Shown here: piece after piece, positions 29,412 to 38,670 of the stretch
How positions within the stretch are numbered: position 1 is the stretch's first letter
Layout of the letters: each line of letters starts with the position of its first letter
Source: Sphingomonas sp. TDK1
Lineage (GTDB): Bacteria > Pseudomonadota > Alphaproteobacteria > Sphingomonadales > Sphingomonadaceae
Direction: 5' to 3'
Length of the DNA stretch: 64,000 bases
Assembly: GCF_001650735.1 (NCBI RefSeq)
Contig: NZ_LXVY01000025.1
Location: 62,001 to 126,000 of the forward strand
The notes under the pieces: generated by a model
The model's input: only the letters and a program-made list of their open reading frames with translations
The model's database searches: none
What the model was told of the DNA's origin: nothing
Made by a program: the position numbers and the translations under genes

Positions 29412-30818
29412 TTACCCAAGCGTATGAATTCGGATGGAATGCGCCGTTCCTTCGATCGTGGCGGGCACGAAACGCGCGCCCGGGCTGCCCCCAGGGACAG
29501 GCAGGGCGGGCGCGTTGATGATCGTCGCGAGACGCTGGGCGAGGAAGCCGCGTGGCCCCTGCCCCTCCTCGTCGCGCGCGATGATCAGCAGTTTGGCCGC
29601 TTCGGGATCCCCGCCCGGCTCCACCGCATAGACCGATACCGGGGCGCCGCGGTGATCGCTGAGGCCGCAAAGCCCCGAATAATCCTCGACTCGCGAGGAA
29701 AGCCCATGGAACGGCACGACTTCGCGGATCGCATCGAGCGGGGTCGCCAGCAGGCGCTCGCCGGTGTCGAAGATCAGGAAGGCGCTGGTAACGTCGGCGC
29801 TTCCGCGCTCGGCAGCGAGCGACCGCTCCGGGTTCTGAGCGGATTGGCGACAAAGTGCCGCCATGGCCCGGATCGACGCGTCGCGACGGACCGCGTCACT
29901 GTCCAATACCAGATTCTGCCCGCCATCGCGATCGGTGGCGATACCCGCGAACAGCGACGCGCGCGCCGCAAGCCCCGCCGGAAGCGGGCCCAGCTTGTCG
30001 GCGGCGATGCGCGCGACGCTTCGGACGCTTTCGACATGCCAGCCGACCAACTGGTTCGGCGCGATCCGCAACAGGATGACCGGCCCCTGCGAATCGTCCG
30101 GCGTTACGCCGTCCAGTCCCAGGGTGGCGAGCTGGTCGAACACCCGGACGTCGCGTCCAAGATAATTGACGGAGCGCGCCCAACCCGGCGCCGGCACCGC
30201 GCAGCGTCGCAGGCTGACGGCGGGCGCGGTGCTTTCCACCAACTGGCTGTCGATGGCGATCTGCACGCCCGCCACGGTCACCAGGACAAACGGCTGCGCG
30301 CGGGTTAGCGCAGCACCGTCTTCGTCACGCGCCTGGCAGCGAACCAGGGGGAGGCCGGGCAACGCGAACAGCGTCGCGGGATCGAGGATGCCGACCAGAT
30401 GCTCCTCACGCACAAAGGCCCGGTCGACAAGTCGCGCCGTTCCGCACGAATCCACCAGCTCGCGAACCGCGGAGACAGGCACCCGATACAGGCCCGATAC
30501 GGTATCGACCCGCAGGCCCAGCAATACGTCGTCCCGACGCAGCACGACAATCGTGCCGCCGCGGCCCGTGCGGTCGGAAAACCCGAGGAGCACACTGACG
30601 TCCACGACCGGAATCACGTCGCCGCGCACGCCGATCGAGCCGATGAGGGCCGGATGGGTGCCGAAACAGGGGCCGACCGCCGCCGGGCACGGCACCACCT
30701 CGCGGACCCAGTCGACCGGCACCGCCAGTTCGATGCCGCAGAGGCGCAACAGCCCGACATCGAGATGCCGGCGCACCCCCTCGACGACCGACGCGCCCGG
30801 CTCGAATCCCCCCGCCAT
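29412..30818 (-). CDS. Protein with three CheW-like domains
   Basis: A 468-residue scaffold-type chemotaxis protein made of three consecutive CheW-like domains. Domain 1 (about 15-150) has GIELAVPVDWVREVVP and VRGDVIPVVDVSVLLG. Domain 2 (about 172-312) has GVQIAIDSQLVESTAPA. Domain 3 (about 345-455) has ERLLATPLDAIREVVPFHG and SDHRGAPVSVYAVEPG. CheW domains couple receptors to the CheA kinase. There is no CheA or CheV-type receiver domain. It is encoded 2 bp after the chemoreceptor gene, so the two proteins probably form one signalling unit. Confidence 0.9.
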   Translation of the reverse strand: MAGGFEPGASVVEGVRRHLDVGLLRLCGIELAVPVDWVREVVPCPAAVGPCFGTHPALIGSIGVRGDVIPVVDVSVLLGFSDRTGRGGTIVVLRRDDVLLGLRVDTVSGLYRVPVSAVRELVDSCGTARLVDRAFVREEHLVGILDPATLFALPGLPLVRCQARDEDGAALTRAQPFVLVTVAGVQIAIDSQLVESTAPAVSLRRCAVPAPGWARSVNYLGRDVRVFDQLATLGLDGVTPDDSQGPVILLRIAPNQLVGWHVESVRSVARIAADKLGPLPAGLAARASLFAGIATDRDGGQNLVLDSDAVRRDASIRAMAALCRQSAQNPERSLAAERGSADVTSAFLIFDTGERLLATPLDAIREVVPFHGLSSRVEDYSGLCGLSDHRGAPVSVYAVEPGGDPEAAKLLIIARDEEGQGPRGFLAQRLATIINAPALPVPGGSPGARFVPATIEGTAHSIRIHTLG

Positions 30819-30820
30819 GG

Positions 30821-33289
30821 TCAGATCACGCTGTGGGTGGAGGTCGCGAGTTCGTCGATCATCGCGACCACCTGGCGGGAGGTTTCGCGCTGCGCACCGA
30901 CCGATACCGCGATGCCCGAGATGGCGCCCGTGGTCTTGTCCACGCAGCCGGCGATCGCCTCGAACGCGTCCCGTGCCGATCGTGAGCGATCGGTGCCTTG
31001 CGAAACCCGCTCGCTGGACTCGCCGATCAGACGGTTGATCTCCTCCGCCGCGGACGCACTGCGCTCGGCGAGCTTGCGGACTTCCTCTGCGACGATCGAG
31101 AAGCCGACGCCGTGCTCTCCGGCGCGCGCCGCTTCGATCGCGGCGTTGAAGGCGAGCAGGTTGGTCTGGCCGGCGAGATCGCCGATCACGTCGACGATGC
31201 TGGCAATCTTCTTGGACGAGGCCGCCATCAACTCCATCGATTCGATCGTTCCTTCGATCGCGCTGGTGCCGCGATCCGCAGCGGCCTGCGTTTCGCTGGC
31301 AAGAGCGGTCGCACTGTGCGCACCCTCGCTGATGGTTTGTATGGCGTCCGAAAGGCTGCCGACAACTGCCTGCATCTGCTCCGTTTTCGCCGCGATCTTG
31401 CGCTCCAGCATCACCTGTTCGGTGACGTCATAGGCATATTTGATCACGCGCGACGGATTGCCCTGCAGATCGAAGACCGGCGAGTAGCTCGCCTGGATAA
31501 ACACGTCGCGATCATATTTGCCGATGCGATGGAAGCGCCCCGAACGACCTTCGCCGTTGTTCAGAGCGCGCCAGAAGTCGCCATATTCCTTCGATTTCAG
31601 ATGCGCGGGATCGCAGAACATCGAATGGTGGCGGCCCTGGATCTCGCGCAGCGAATACCCCATGGTCGACAGGAAATTCTCGTTCGCGGTCAGTATTTCG
31701 CCGTCGAGATTGAATTCGATCGTGGCGAGGCTCCGGTCCACCGCCTGCGCACGGCTCTTGCCCTCGATGGCCGCCTTCTTTCGCTCGGTGATGTCGGTGG
31801 CAAACTTGACCACTTTCACGACGTTACCCAGCCCGTCGAAGATCGGATTATACGTCGCGTTAAGCCAGATTTCCTCGCCCGCCTTGTTCCGTCGACGAAA
31901 GTCTCCGGCAGCGAGCTCGCCATGCGCCAGGTCCGTCCAAAACCGGGCATATTCCTGAGAATTGATCACCTCTGCATCGCAGAACATCTTGTGATGCTTG
32001 CCGATTACGTCCTCGCGACGATACCCTGTCGCCGTCAGGAAATTGTCGTTGGCTTCCAGGATCATGCCGTCCGGCGTGAATTCAATGACCGCCTGCGCGC
32101 GGCTGATCGCCGCCACTTTGCCCTCGGCGTCCGCGGCGCGCAGCTTTTGCTCGGTGATGTCATAGGCGTATTTCACGACCTTGATCAGCTTGCCGTCGAC
32201 ATCGACGATCGGGTTATAGGTCGCCCGGATCCAGACCCGACGACCGTCCTTGCCGATCCGCGGGAAGACGCCCGCCTGGAACTCACCCGCCGAAAGCGCA
32301 CGCCAGAAATTGGCATAGTCCTCGGTCTTTACATAGGCGGGTTCGCAGCAAGTGCGGTGATGCTTGCCGATCAGCTCGCTGCGCTCATAGCCCATGGTTT
32401 GCAGGAACATGTCGTTCACCGCGACGACATGGCCGCTGGTGTCAAACTCGATCACCGCCGTAGAGCGGTCGATGGCCGCCAGCTTGCCCGCGGCTTCGGC
32501 GCTTTCGACCTGCTGCTTGGTCACGTCCATGGCGAACTTGACGACCTTCACGGGCAGGCCCTGATGATCGAGGATCGGATTGTACGTCGCGTGGATCCAC
32601 CGCTCGGAACCGTCCTTTGCAACGCGCTTGTAGAGCCCGCCGTCAAATTCGCCGCGGCCCAGCCGCTCCCAGAACTGGCGATAGGCAGGCGAGCGCGCAT
32701 AGTCGGCCGTGCAGAAAATGCGGTGATGCTGGCCCACCACTTCCTCGGCCTTGTAGCCGAGCAGGTCGCAGAAATTCTCGTTGGCGCTGAGCACGCGGCC
32801 CGAAAGATCGAACTCGATCATCGCGGTCGCGCGGCTGAAGGCGTTGAGCACACTTCGGTTCAGCGCCGCCTCGATCTGCGCGCCGCGTACGTCGCGCGCG
32901 ATCAGAACGATACTCTTCACCCTGCCGTGTTCGTCCTTGACCGGCGCGTAATGGCCGGCGAGCCAGGCATCCTTCCCCTCGCAGCCGTTGCGCCGCGCCG
33001 TCTCTTCGATGGTCTCTCCGGCGCGCAGGCGGTCCCAGAAGGCCGCATAGGCCGGACTGGCCGCATATTCCTGGTCGCAGAAGAACCGATGGTGTTCCCC
33101 GACCACAGTCGACAGCACGCACCCCATCGCGTCGAGGAAGTGCTGGTTGGCGCGGGTAAGCGTACCGTCCGGGCTGAACTCGGCCACCGCATAGAGGCGG
33201 TCGAGCACCGAGCCAACATCGTGGCAGAACGCCTCGTCCGATGCCTCTCCACGCCGCCCCTTGCCCAGGCCACCCGCTTCCATGTTCAT
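30821..33289 (-). CDS. Soluble methyl-accepting chemotaxis protein with five PAS domains
   Basis: An 822-residue cytoplasmic chemoreceptor with no transmembrane segment. Five PAS domains lie at about residues 30-145, 150-265, 272-388, 394-510 and 516-632. Each carries an HH-x-x-x-C motif (HHRFFC at 66, HHRIFC at 188, HHRTCC at 310, HHKMFC at 432, HHSMFC at 554) at an exact 122-residue period. Next is the MCP signalling domain with the hairpin tip sequence [20 protein letters not shown] and [16 protein letters not shown]. The layout resembles Pseudomonas BdlA but with more PAS repeats. The ligand is unknown; redox, oxygen or haem sensing is possible. Confidence 0.92.
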   Translation of the reverse strand: MNMEAGGLGKGRRGEASDEAFCHDVGSVLDRLYAVAEFSPDGTLTRANQHFLDAMGCVLSTVVGEHHRFFCDQEYAASPAYAAFWDRLRAGETIEETARRNGCEGKDAWLAGHYAPVKDEHGRVKSIVLIARDVRGAQIEAALNRSVLNAFSRATAMIEFDLSGRVLSANENFCDLLGYKAEEVVGQHHRIFCTADYARSPAYRQFWERLGRGEFDGGLYKRVAKDGSERWIHATYNPILDHQGLPVKVVKFAMDVTKQQVESAEAAGKLAAIDRSTAVIEFDTSGHVVAVNDMFLQTMGYERSELIGKHHRTCCEPAYVKTEDYANFWRALSAGEFQAGVFPRIGKDGRRVWIRATYNPIVDVDGKLIKVVKYAYDITEQKLRAADAEGKVAAISRAQAVIEFTPDGMILEANDNFLTATGYRREDVIGKHHKMFCDAEVINSQEYARFWTDLAHGELAAGDFRRRNKAGEEIWLNATYNPIFDGLGNVVKVVKFATDITERKKAAIEGKSRAQAVDRSLATIEFNLDGEILTANENFLSTMGYSLREIQGRHHSMFCDPAHLKSKEYGDFWRALNNGEGRSGRFHRIGKYDRDVFIQASYSPVFDLQGNPSRVIKYAYDVTEQVMLERKIAAKTEQMQAVVGSLSDAIQTISEGAHSATALASETQAAADRGTSAIEGTIESMELMAASSKKIASIVDVIGDLAGQTNLLAFNAAIEAARAGEHGVGFSIVAEEVRKLAERSASAAEEINRLIGESSERVSQGTDRSRSARDAFEAIAGCVDKTTGAISGIAVSVGAQRETSRQVVAMIDELATSTHSVI

Positions 33290-33370
33290 GCGCCGTTCGT
33301 CCTATTTCGCCCGGCCTGATAGCCGTGAGCGTTTTAAGGGACTTATAGGGCGCAAACCCTCGGAAACGGC

Positions 33371-33393
33371 GGGGAAATAGAGTTAATTTCCCC
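33371..33393. promoter_or_regulatory. Inverted repeat upstream of the chemoreceptor gene
   Basis: GGGGAAAT and ATTTCCCC, a perfect 8-bp inverted repeat around a 7-nt AT-rich spacer, lie about 80 bp upstream of the chemoreceptor ATG and 24 bp after the stop of the inositol monophosphatase gene. No T-run follows, so an operator is as likely as a terminator. The rest of 33290-33416 shows no further clear signal. Confidence 0.35.
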
Positions 33394-33416
33394 AATCCGT
33401 AATCGTACGGAAAGCC

Positions 33417-34232
33417 TCAACGCAGCGCGTTGGCTACCAGCTTGTGGAGCTTCGAGTGGAGCCCGTCATTGGCGGCGAGGAACTGGTTGCGCTGCATCGC
33501 CATGTCCTGCCCGCGATAGTCGGTGACGAAGCCGCCCGCTTCCTTGACGAGCAGCATGCCGGCCGCGACGTCCCACGGCTTCAGGTCCGACTCCCAATAG
33601 CCGTCGAACCGGCCCGCGGCGACCCAGGCGAGGTCCAGCGCGGCCGAGCCCAGCCGGCGGATGCCCGCCACTTCGGGTGCCACCGCACCGAAGATGCGGC
33701 TCCACTCGGCGAAGTTGCCATGGCCCATGAACGGAATGCCGGTCGCGATCAGCGATTCCGAGAGATCGCGCCGCGCCGAGACGCGCAGCCGCTGGTCCTG
33801 CAGCCAGGCGCCGCGGCCCTTCTCGGCCCAGAAGCTCTCGTCGGTCAGCGGCTGGTAGACCAGGCCGTGGGTGATCTCGGGCTTGCCCTGGCTGCCGTTC
33901 GGATCCTCGACCGCGATCGCAATGGCGAAATGCGGGATGCCGTGGAGGAAGTTGGTGGTGCCGTCGAGCGGGTCGACGATGAAGCGCGGCTTGTCGGGAT
34001 CGCCCGGCAGTTCGCCGCCCTCTTCGGCCAGGATCCGCCAGTCGGGCCGCGCCTTGCGCAGTTCCTCGATCAGCGTCTGCTCGGCGCGCTTGTCGGCCAT
34101 GCTCACGAAATCGGCCGGGCCCTTGCGGCTGACCTGGAGGTGCGTGACCTCGTTGAAGTCGCGACGCAGGCGGGGCGCCGCCTTGCGTGCGGCACGGTCC
34201 ATGACGGTGAGAAGGCCGGAAAAGGCTGCCAT
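33417..34232 (-). CDS. suhB: Inositol monophosphatase family protein (SuhB-like)
   Basis: A 271-residue Mg-dependent, Li-sensitive phosphatase family member. Metal-site motifs are all present: LAEEGGELPG (about residue 67), the family signature IVDPLDGTTNFLHGIPHFAI (about 85) and LKPWDVAAGMLLVKEAGGFV near the C-terminus. In proteobacteria the family dephosphorylates inositol or related phosphates, and SuhB also binds transcription complexes. I use the symbol for the family, not as proof of that role. It is followed on the same strand by the chemoreceptor and preceded by efp with a terminator between. Confidence 0.88.
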   Translation of the reverse strand: MAAFSGLLTVMDRAARKAAPRLRRDFNEVTHLQVSRKGPADFVSMADKRAEQTLIEELRKARPDWRILAEEGGELPGDPDKPRFIVDPLDGTTNFLHGIPHFAIAIAVEDPNGSQGKPEITHGLVYQPLTDESFWAEKGRGAWLQDQRLRVSARRDLSESLIATGIPFMGHGNFAEWSRIFGAVAPEVAGIRRLGSAALDLAWVAAGRFDGYWESDLKPWDVAAGMLLVKEAGGFVTDYRGQDMAMQRNQFLAANDGLHSKLHKLVANALR

Positions 34233-34284
34233 ATCAATCTCTCTCCCTGCCGCTGTTGCGGGGGACTAGGAAGGCCTGACCCGA

Positions 34285-34320
34285 AAACGGGAAAAGGGGA
34301 CGCAGGCCTGCCGTCCCCTT
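34285..34320 (-). terminator. Intrinsic terminator of efp
   Basis: On the minus strand a 9-bp stem, AAGGGGACG and CGTCCCCTT, encloses CAGGCCTG, with the inner part also pairing except for one bulged base. It is followed by TTTTCCCGTTTT. It lies 32 bp after the efp stop and before the inositol monophosphatase gene, as expected of a rho-independent terminator. Confidence 0.75.
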
Positions 34321-34351
34321 CCCTAGCATAAAATCGGCCGAAGCCGGCAGA

Positions 34352-34915
34352 TCAGTCCGCGCGCCGGACGTAGGTCTGCTCGTACACGTCGACGACGATG
34401 CGCGTGCCGCTGCCGATATGCGGCGGCACCATCACGCGCACGCCATTGTCGAGCACGGCGGGCTTGTACGAGGAGGAGGCCGTCTGGCCCTTCACCACCG
34501 CGTCGGCCTCGACGATCGTGGCTTCGATCGTGTCGGGCAGCTGGACGCTGATGGCCTCGTCGTCATAGAGTTCCATGACCACGTCCATGCCGTCCTGCAG
34601 GAAGGCCGCGGCCTCGCCGAGCAGGTCGCGCGGCAGCGTCGTCTGGTCGTAGGTTTCCTTGTCCATGAACACGAGCATGTCGCCTTCCGGATACAGGAAC
34701 TGGAAATCCTTGGTGTCGAGGCGCACGCGCTCCACGGTCTCGGCCGAGCGGAAGCGGACATTGTTCTTGCGGCCGTCGCGCAGGTTCTTGAGTTCGACCT
34801 GCATATAGGCACCGCCCTTGCCGGGCTGGGTGTGCTGAATCTTGACGGCGCGCCAGATGCCGCCTTCATATTCGATGATGTTGCCGGGACGGATGTCCAC
34901 GCCGCTGATCTTCAT
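34352..34915 (-). CDS. efp: Elongation factor P
   Basis: A 187-residue translation factor that enters the ribosomal E site and relieves stalling at consecutive prolines. The N-terminal KOW-like domain has the loop [19 protein letters not shown] with lysine 33 at the usual modification position. OB domains follow ([20 protein letters not shown], then [15 protein letters not shown] and [20 protein letters not shown]). A longer reading exists, but [12 protein letters not shown] is the true family start. No efp-modifying enzyme gene is seen nearby. Confidence 0.96.
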   Translation of the reverse strand: MKISGVDIRPGNIIEYEGGIWRAVKIQHTQPGKGGAYMQVELKNLRDGRKNNVRFRSAETVERVRLDTKDFQFLYPEGDMLVFMDKETYDQTTLPRDLLGEAAAFLQDGMDVVMELYDDEAISVQLPDTIEATIVEADAVVKGQTASSSYKPAVLDNGVRVMVPPHIGSGTRIVVDVYEQTYVRRAD

Positions 34916-34955
34916 GGATCGTGCCTGTATGTGAGAAAGAGCTGAGCGGGGCCCT

Positions 34956-35531
34956 TTAGCTCCGCCCGGGCTTTCCCGCAAGCAGCGGATAGGGGTCGAC
35001 GTTGGCCCCCTCCCACCAGCGCTCGCCGGGTGCCATCCGCTTCACCTCGAAATGGAGATGCGGCGCCCCGCCATCGGCGCTGCCGCTGGTGCCGACGGTG
35101 GCGATCGGCTGGCCCTGGCGCACGGCCGTGCCCTCGGAAACACCGATCGTATCGAGATGGGCGTAATAGTGCACCGTACCGCCATCGGCCGTCCGGATAT
35201 AGAGCGTGTGGCCGCCGAGATCGCTCTCGAACTGCTTCTCGACCGTGCCGGCGGCGGCGGCGAGCACCGGCGTTCCCTTGGCTGCGAGGATGTCGATCGC
35301 GTGATGCGCGCGCGTGCCGTCGCCGCGCGGCTCGCCCCAGTTGCTGTGGAGCGCGGACGCGGGGACGCCCTGGACTGGAATGACCAGCCCGGAGGCCATC
35401 GGCACGGCCGGCGGCGGGCCGGCGGTCTCGACTCGCGGCGCCTGCCCGGCCGGCACGAAGCGGACGCGCGACACCAGCAGCGCCACCAGCGCCACCGCGA
35501 CCAGCCCTGCGATCAGGCCCATACGCCGCAT
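34956..35531 (-). CDS. M23 family metallopeptidase (peptidoglycan hydrolase type)
   Basis: A 191-residue membrane-anchored protein with one N-terminal transmembrane segment ([17 protein letters not shown]) and a periplasmic LytM/M23 domain. The zinc ligands are in [20 protein letters not shown] (His and Asp) and in the final motif [11 protein letters not shown]. All catalytic positions appear intact, so it should cleave peptide cross-bridges in peptidoglycan, unlike the degenerate EnvC-type activators. It starts 4 bp after the L,D-transpeptidase stop, forming a cell-wall pair. Confidence 0.9.
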   Translation of the reverse strand: MRRMGLIAGLVAVALVALLVSRVRFVPAGQAPRVETAGPPPAVPMASGLVIPVQGVPASALHSNWGEPRGDGTRAHHAIDILAAKGTPVLAAAAGTVEKQFESDLGGHTLYIRTADGGTVHYYAHLDTIGVSEGTAVRQGQPIATVGTSGSADGGAPHLHFEVKRMAPGERWWEGANVDPYPLLAGKPGRS

Positions 35532-35535
35532 GGGG

Positions 35536-36528
35536 CTATTCCCGGAAGCGCGCCGGCGTGCCCGGCTTCACCATCAGGGCAACGCGCGCTGCATCCCAGT
35601 TGGTCAGGCGGATGCAGCCATGGCTCTCCGTCCGGCCGATGGTCTGCGGCTCGGGCGTGCCGTGGATGCCGTAATGCTCCTTGGAAAGATCGATCCAGAC
35701 CACGCCCACCGGCCCGTTCGGCCCCGGCGGCAACATCGCGGGATCGTCGCCCTTCTTGGCATCCCAAAACAGCTTCGGGTTGTAGTGAAACTTGGGATTG
35801 GTATCGACGCCGTTGATTTTCCAGCTCCCGATCGGCAGCGGATCATGCTCGCTGCCCATCGTCGCGCTGAACTGCGCGACCAGCCGGTTGCCTGCGCCAA
35901 AAACCTTGAGCACACCCTCGGACTTGTCGACGACGATGTGATCCGCCTGGGGCTGGCGCGGATCGACGTTGAGCATGTTGAGGGTCTGGCGCCATTCGGG
36001 CTTCCACTCGGCCGGATAGGCCCGCGAGCCCGGCAGCGCGTTGGGCAGCCGCAGCATCGTGCCGGCCTTGATGGTCGTCACGCCGGGGTTGAGCGCACCG
36101 ATTACCTCCGGCGTGGTGTGGAACATCTCGGCCAGCTTCTCGAGCGGGTTGCGATAGCCGAGCGCCTTGAGCTTGCCCTGCTGGCCTAGATCCTTCGGGA
36201 TCGGATCGACGAACGGCCCCTGCATCGTCTCTGCGCCTACGGCCAGGATTCGAACCGGCCGCAGCGCGCGATACTGGTGCAGCACCGCGAGCGTCGCCGG
36301 ATCGATTACGCCGGTCACCTTCAACCCGCGCGCTTCCTGCAGCCCGCGCACCGCCGCCGTCAGCGACTGCCCCGCGCGACCGTCGAGAATGCCCGGCCCG
36401 AAGCCGAGATGGTCGAGGATCACCTGCGCGTGAAGGATGTTGAGATCGATCGATGGCTTTGGGGCGGGAGTCTGCGCCAGTGCGGGGGCGGCGAGCAACA
36501 CGGCAGTTCCGAATACCCATTTCCGCAC
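35536..36528 (-). CDS. L,D-transpeptidase with peptidoglycan-binding and LysM-like regions
   Basis: A 330-residue secreted enzyme that makes or attaches L,D (3-3) peptide links in the cell wall. It has a signal peptide (MRKWVFGTAVLLAAPALAQ), a peptidoglycan-binding helix region (ILDGRAGQSLTAAVRGLQEA), a LysM-like part (LEKLAEMFHTTPEVIGALNP) and the YkuD catalytic domain with the active-site motif RTESHGCIRLTNWDAA. The start is a GTG at 36528 with GGGAGAG at good spacing. It is divergent from the potassium channel gene. Confidence 0.92.
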   Translation of the reverse strand: MRKWVFGTAVLLAAPALAQTPAPKPSIDLNILHAQVILDHLGFGPGILDGRAGQSLTAAVRGLQEARGLKVTGVIDPATLAVLHQYRALRPVRILAVGAETMQGPFVDPIPKDLGQQGKLKALGYRNPLEKLAEMFHTTPEVIGALNPGVTTIKAGTMLRLPNALPGSRAYPAEWKPEWRQTLNMLNVDPRQPQADHIVVDKSEGVLKVFGAGNRLVAQFSATMGSEHDPLPIGSWKINGVDTNPKFHYNPKLFWDAKKGDDPAMLPPGPNGPVGVVWIDLSKEHYGIHGTPEPQTIGRTESHGCIRLTNWDAARVALMVKPGTPARFRE

Positions 36529-36643
36529 ACAGTCTCTCCCGATCCTTCACCAGATCCATGCTAAACGTTCGCGCCACGGTTGCGGTTGCGGATCGGGGAA
36601 AGCCCGATGGACAAGTGCCGCCTCCCGTGCCCTTATCAACGCG

Positions 36644-37726
36644 ATGCGGGGGATTCTTTCAGAAGCGGAACAAGTGCTCGGCTCGCCCGTGCGCAACCTG
36701 GTTTCGATCCTGCTGTTCGTGCTCGCCGTCGCTGTCGCCGCCACGATCGGCTACATGGCCGCCGGCTGGAGCTTCGCCGATGCGAGCTACATGGTCGTGC
36801 TGACGATCTACACCGTCGGCTATGGCGAGGTCCGCCCGATCGACACCCCCTATCTCCATGCGCTGACCATGGGGACGATGGTGCTGGGCTGCACCGGCAT
36901 GATCCTGCTCACCAGCGCGCTCGTCCAGTTCTTCACCGTCCTGCAATTGCAGAGTATTTTCGGAGCAACCCGCATGCAGAGCCGGATCGACAAGCTTTCG
37001 GACCATGTCGTGATCTGCGGCTATGGCCGGATCGGCGTGATGCTCGCCCGCGACCTTAGCCGCGCCGCGGTGCCGGTGGTGGTGATCGAGCGCGGGCCCG
37101 AACGTCGTGCCGAGGCCGAGGCGGCCGGACTGTGCACCCTCGCCGGCGACGCCACGGAGGAAGAGGTGCTGATCGCCGCCGGCATCCAGCGCGCCCGTGC
37201 GCTTGCCACCGTGTTGCCGGACGATGCCGCCAACGTCTTCATCACGCTCAGCGCGCGCAACCTCAACGCCGGGCTGGAAATCATCGCCCGCGGCGAGGCA
37301 CCGACCACCGAGCGGAAGCTGATCCACGCGGGCGCCAACCGCGTCGTGTTCCCGACCCATATCGGCGCGGAGGCGATGGCGCGGATGATCCTCTATCCGC
37401 ACCGCCAGGAGGTGCACGGCGAAGAGCAGCTCGCGCGGCTCCGCCGCGAGCTCGGCGCGCTGGGACTGGAGGTGGAACTGATCGAAGTCGCCAGGGGCGC
37501 GACCATGGCCGGTCTGACCGTAGAGGAGGCCGAGCGCCGCGCCGAAGGCAGCGTATTCATCGTCCAGATCGACCGTGCCGACGGCCGTTCGATCCCCCGC
37601 CCCGCGCGCGACGAGCGGCTGGAGGCAGGCGACAAGGCCGTGGTCGTCATGCGCGACGTGGCGGCAGGCGCGCGAGCGCTCTTCACGACGCGCCAGCAAG
37701 TCCGCGCCGGACGCAACAAGTTCTGA
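36644..37726 (+). CDS. Two-helix K+ channel with RCK/TrkA domains
   Basis: A 360-residue ligand-gated potassium channel of the MthK-type layout. Helix 1 (LVSILLFVLAVAVAATIGYM), the selectivity filter TIYTVGYGEV at about residue 60, and helix 2 (TMVLGCTGMILLTSALVQFF) are followed by a TrkA-N nucleotide-binding domain (HVVICGYGRIGVMLARDLSR) and a TrkA-C domain (GLTVEEAERRAEGSVFIVQI). Longer upstream starts are open, but the ATG at 36644 gives the compact N-terminus of the family. Nearest neighbours are divergent ldt and the VirJ-like gene. Confidence 0.92.
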   Translation: MRGILSEAEQVLGSPVRNLVSILLFVLAVAVAATIGYMAAGWSFADASYMVVLTIYTVGYGEVRPIDTPYLHALTMGTMVLGCTGMILLTSALVQFFTVLQLQSIFGATRMQSRIDKLSDHVVICGYGRIGVMLARDLSRAAVPVVVIERGPERRAEAEAAGLCTLAGDATEEEVLIAAGIQRARALATVLPDDAANVFITLSARNLNAGLEIIARGEAPTTERKLIHAGANRVVFPTHIGAEAMARMILYPHRQEVHGEEQLARLRRELGALGLEVELIEVARGATMAGLTVEEAERRAEGSVFIVQIDRADGRSIPRPARDERLEAGDKAVVVMRDVAAGARALFTTRQQVRAGRNKF

Positions 37727-37796
37727 AGGAACGGGTCCGCTTCTCAGACTTTCCCGCTTCACCCCAGCTTCAGCTTCCTCCGACTAAGGGCTTTGC

Positions 37797-38567
37797 ATGG
37801 CGACCCCTGCCTACTCCTTCCGAGACGCTCGCATCGCCTGGAAACGGTGGGTGGCAGCCCTCGCCGCCCTCCTCCTCGCCCTCGCCTTCGCCGTCTACTG
37901 GAGTGCAGGCTTTCTCGACCGCGACCCCGTCCATCTCTACGGCATGCCCGAACGTCCCGGTGCGCCACCCGTGGCGGCCGTGTTCCTCTCCGGTGACATG
38001 GGCATCCGCTACGGCATGGGCTCCTATGTCGTAGAGGCGCTGGCGGGCGCCGGCGTGCCCGTCTACGCCATTGCAAGCTCGACCGCCTTCGCCCGGCGCA
38101 AGACCCATGCGGAGGTGGAGGCGATGCTCGCCGACGCCATCCGGGAGGCGCAACGCCGATCGGGCGCGGGCAAAGTGGTGGTGATCGGCCAGTCCTTCGG
38201 CGCGGATATGGCGCGTGTCGGCGTCGCCGCCCTCCCGCCGCAGCTGCGCGCCAGGGTCGCGGCACTGGTTCTCGTGGTGCCGGGCGCCACCGCCTATTTC
38301 CGGGCCGATCCGCTGGGCTTCGCCTATATCGGCGAGCCGGACGCAGATGCTGCCGCCGCCCGGTCGCTCGACTGGCTGCCCGTCACCTGCATTCGCGGCG
38401 AAGACGAGACCGACAGCCTATGCCCCACCCTGCTCGCGCCCAATGTGCGGCGGATCACGCTGCCCGGCGGCCATTATCTGCGGATGGATCACGACCTGCT
38501 GGTGCGCACCGTGTTCGCCGCCCTGGCACCCGTGCTCGGCACGCATTTGGACGCGCCTGCGCCATAA
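37797..38567 (+). CDS. VirJ/AcvB-like alpha/beta-hydrolase
   Basis: A 256-residue protein with an N-terminal membrane anchor (WVAALAALLLALAFAVYW) and a periplasmic alpha/beta-hydrolase domain. The VirJ family landmarks are AVFLSGDMGIRYGMGSYVVE, the nucleophile elbow VVIGQSFGADMARVG and a late histidine region ITLPGGHYLRMDHD. In Agrobacterium AcvB hydrolyses lysyl-phosphatidylglycerol and is linked to lpiA, the MprF homologue. The mprF gene follows here after 103 bp on the same strand, so the same job is likely. Confidence 0.85.
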   Translation: MATPAYSFRDARIAWKRWVAALAALLLALAFAVYWSAGFLDRDPVHLYGMPERPGAPPVAAVFLSGDMGIRYGMGSYVVEALAGAGVPVYAIASSTAFARRKTHAEVEAMLADAIREAQRRSGAGKVVVIGQSFGADMARVGVAALPPQLRARVAALVLVVPGATAYFRADPLGFAYIGEPDADAAAARSLDWLPVTCIRGEDETDSLCPTLLAPNVRRITLPGGHYLRMDHDLLVRTVFAALAPVLGTHLDAPAP

Positions 38568-38670
38568 TGGCGCTGGCCTCGGGCGGTTGATTGCTCCCCG
38601 CAGGTCGCGGCGATAAAGGCGGGGCCATCGACGCCGCGAATGGCAGGGGTCGGCGGGGAGCTGGATACAG

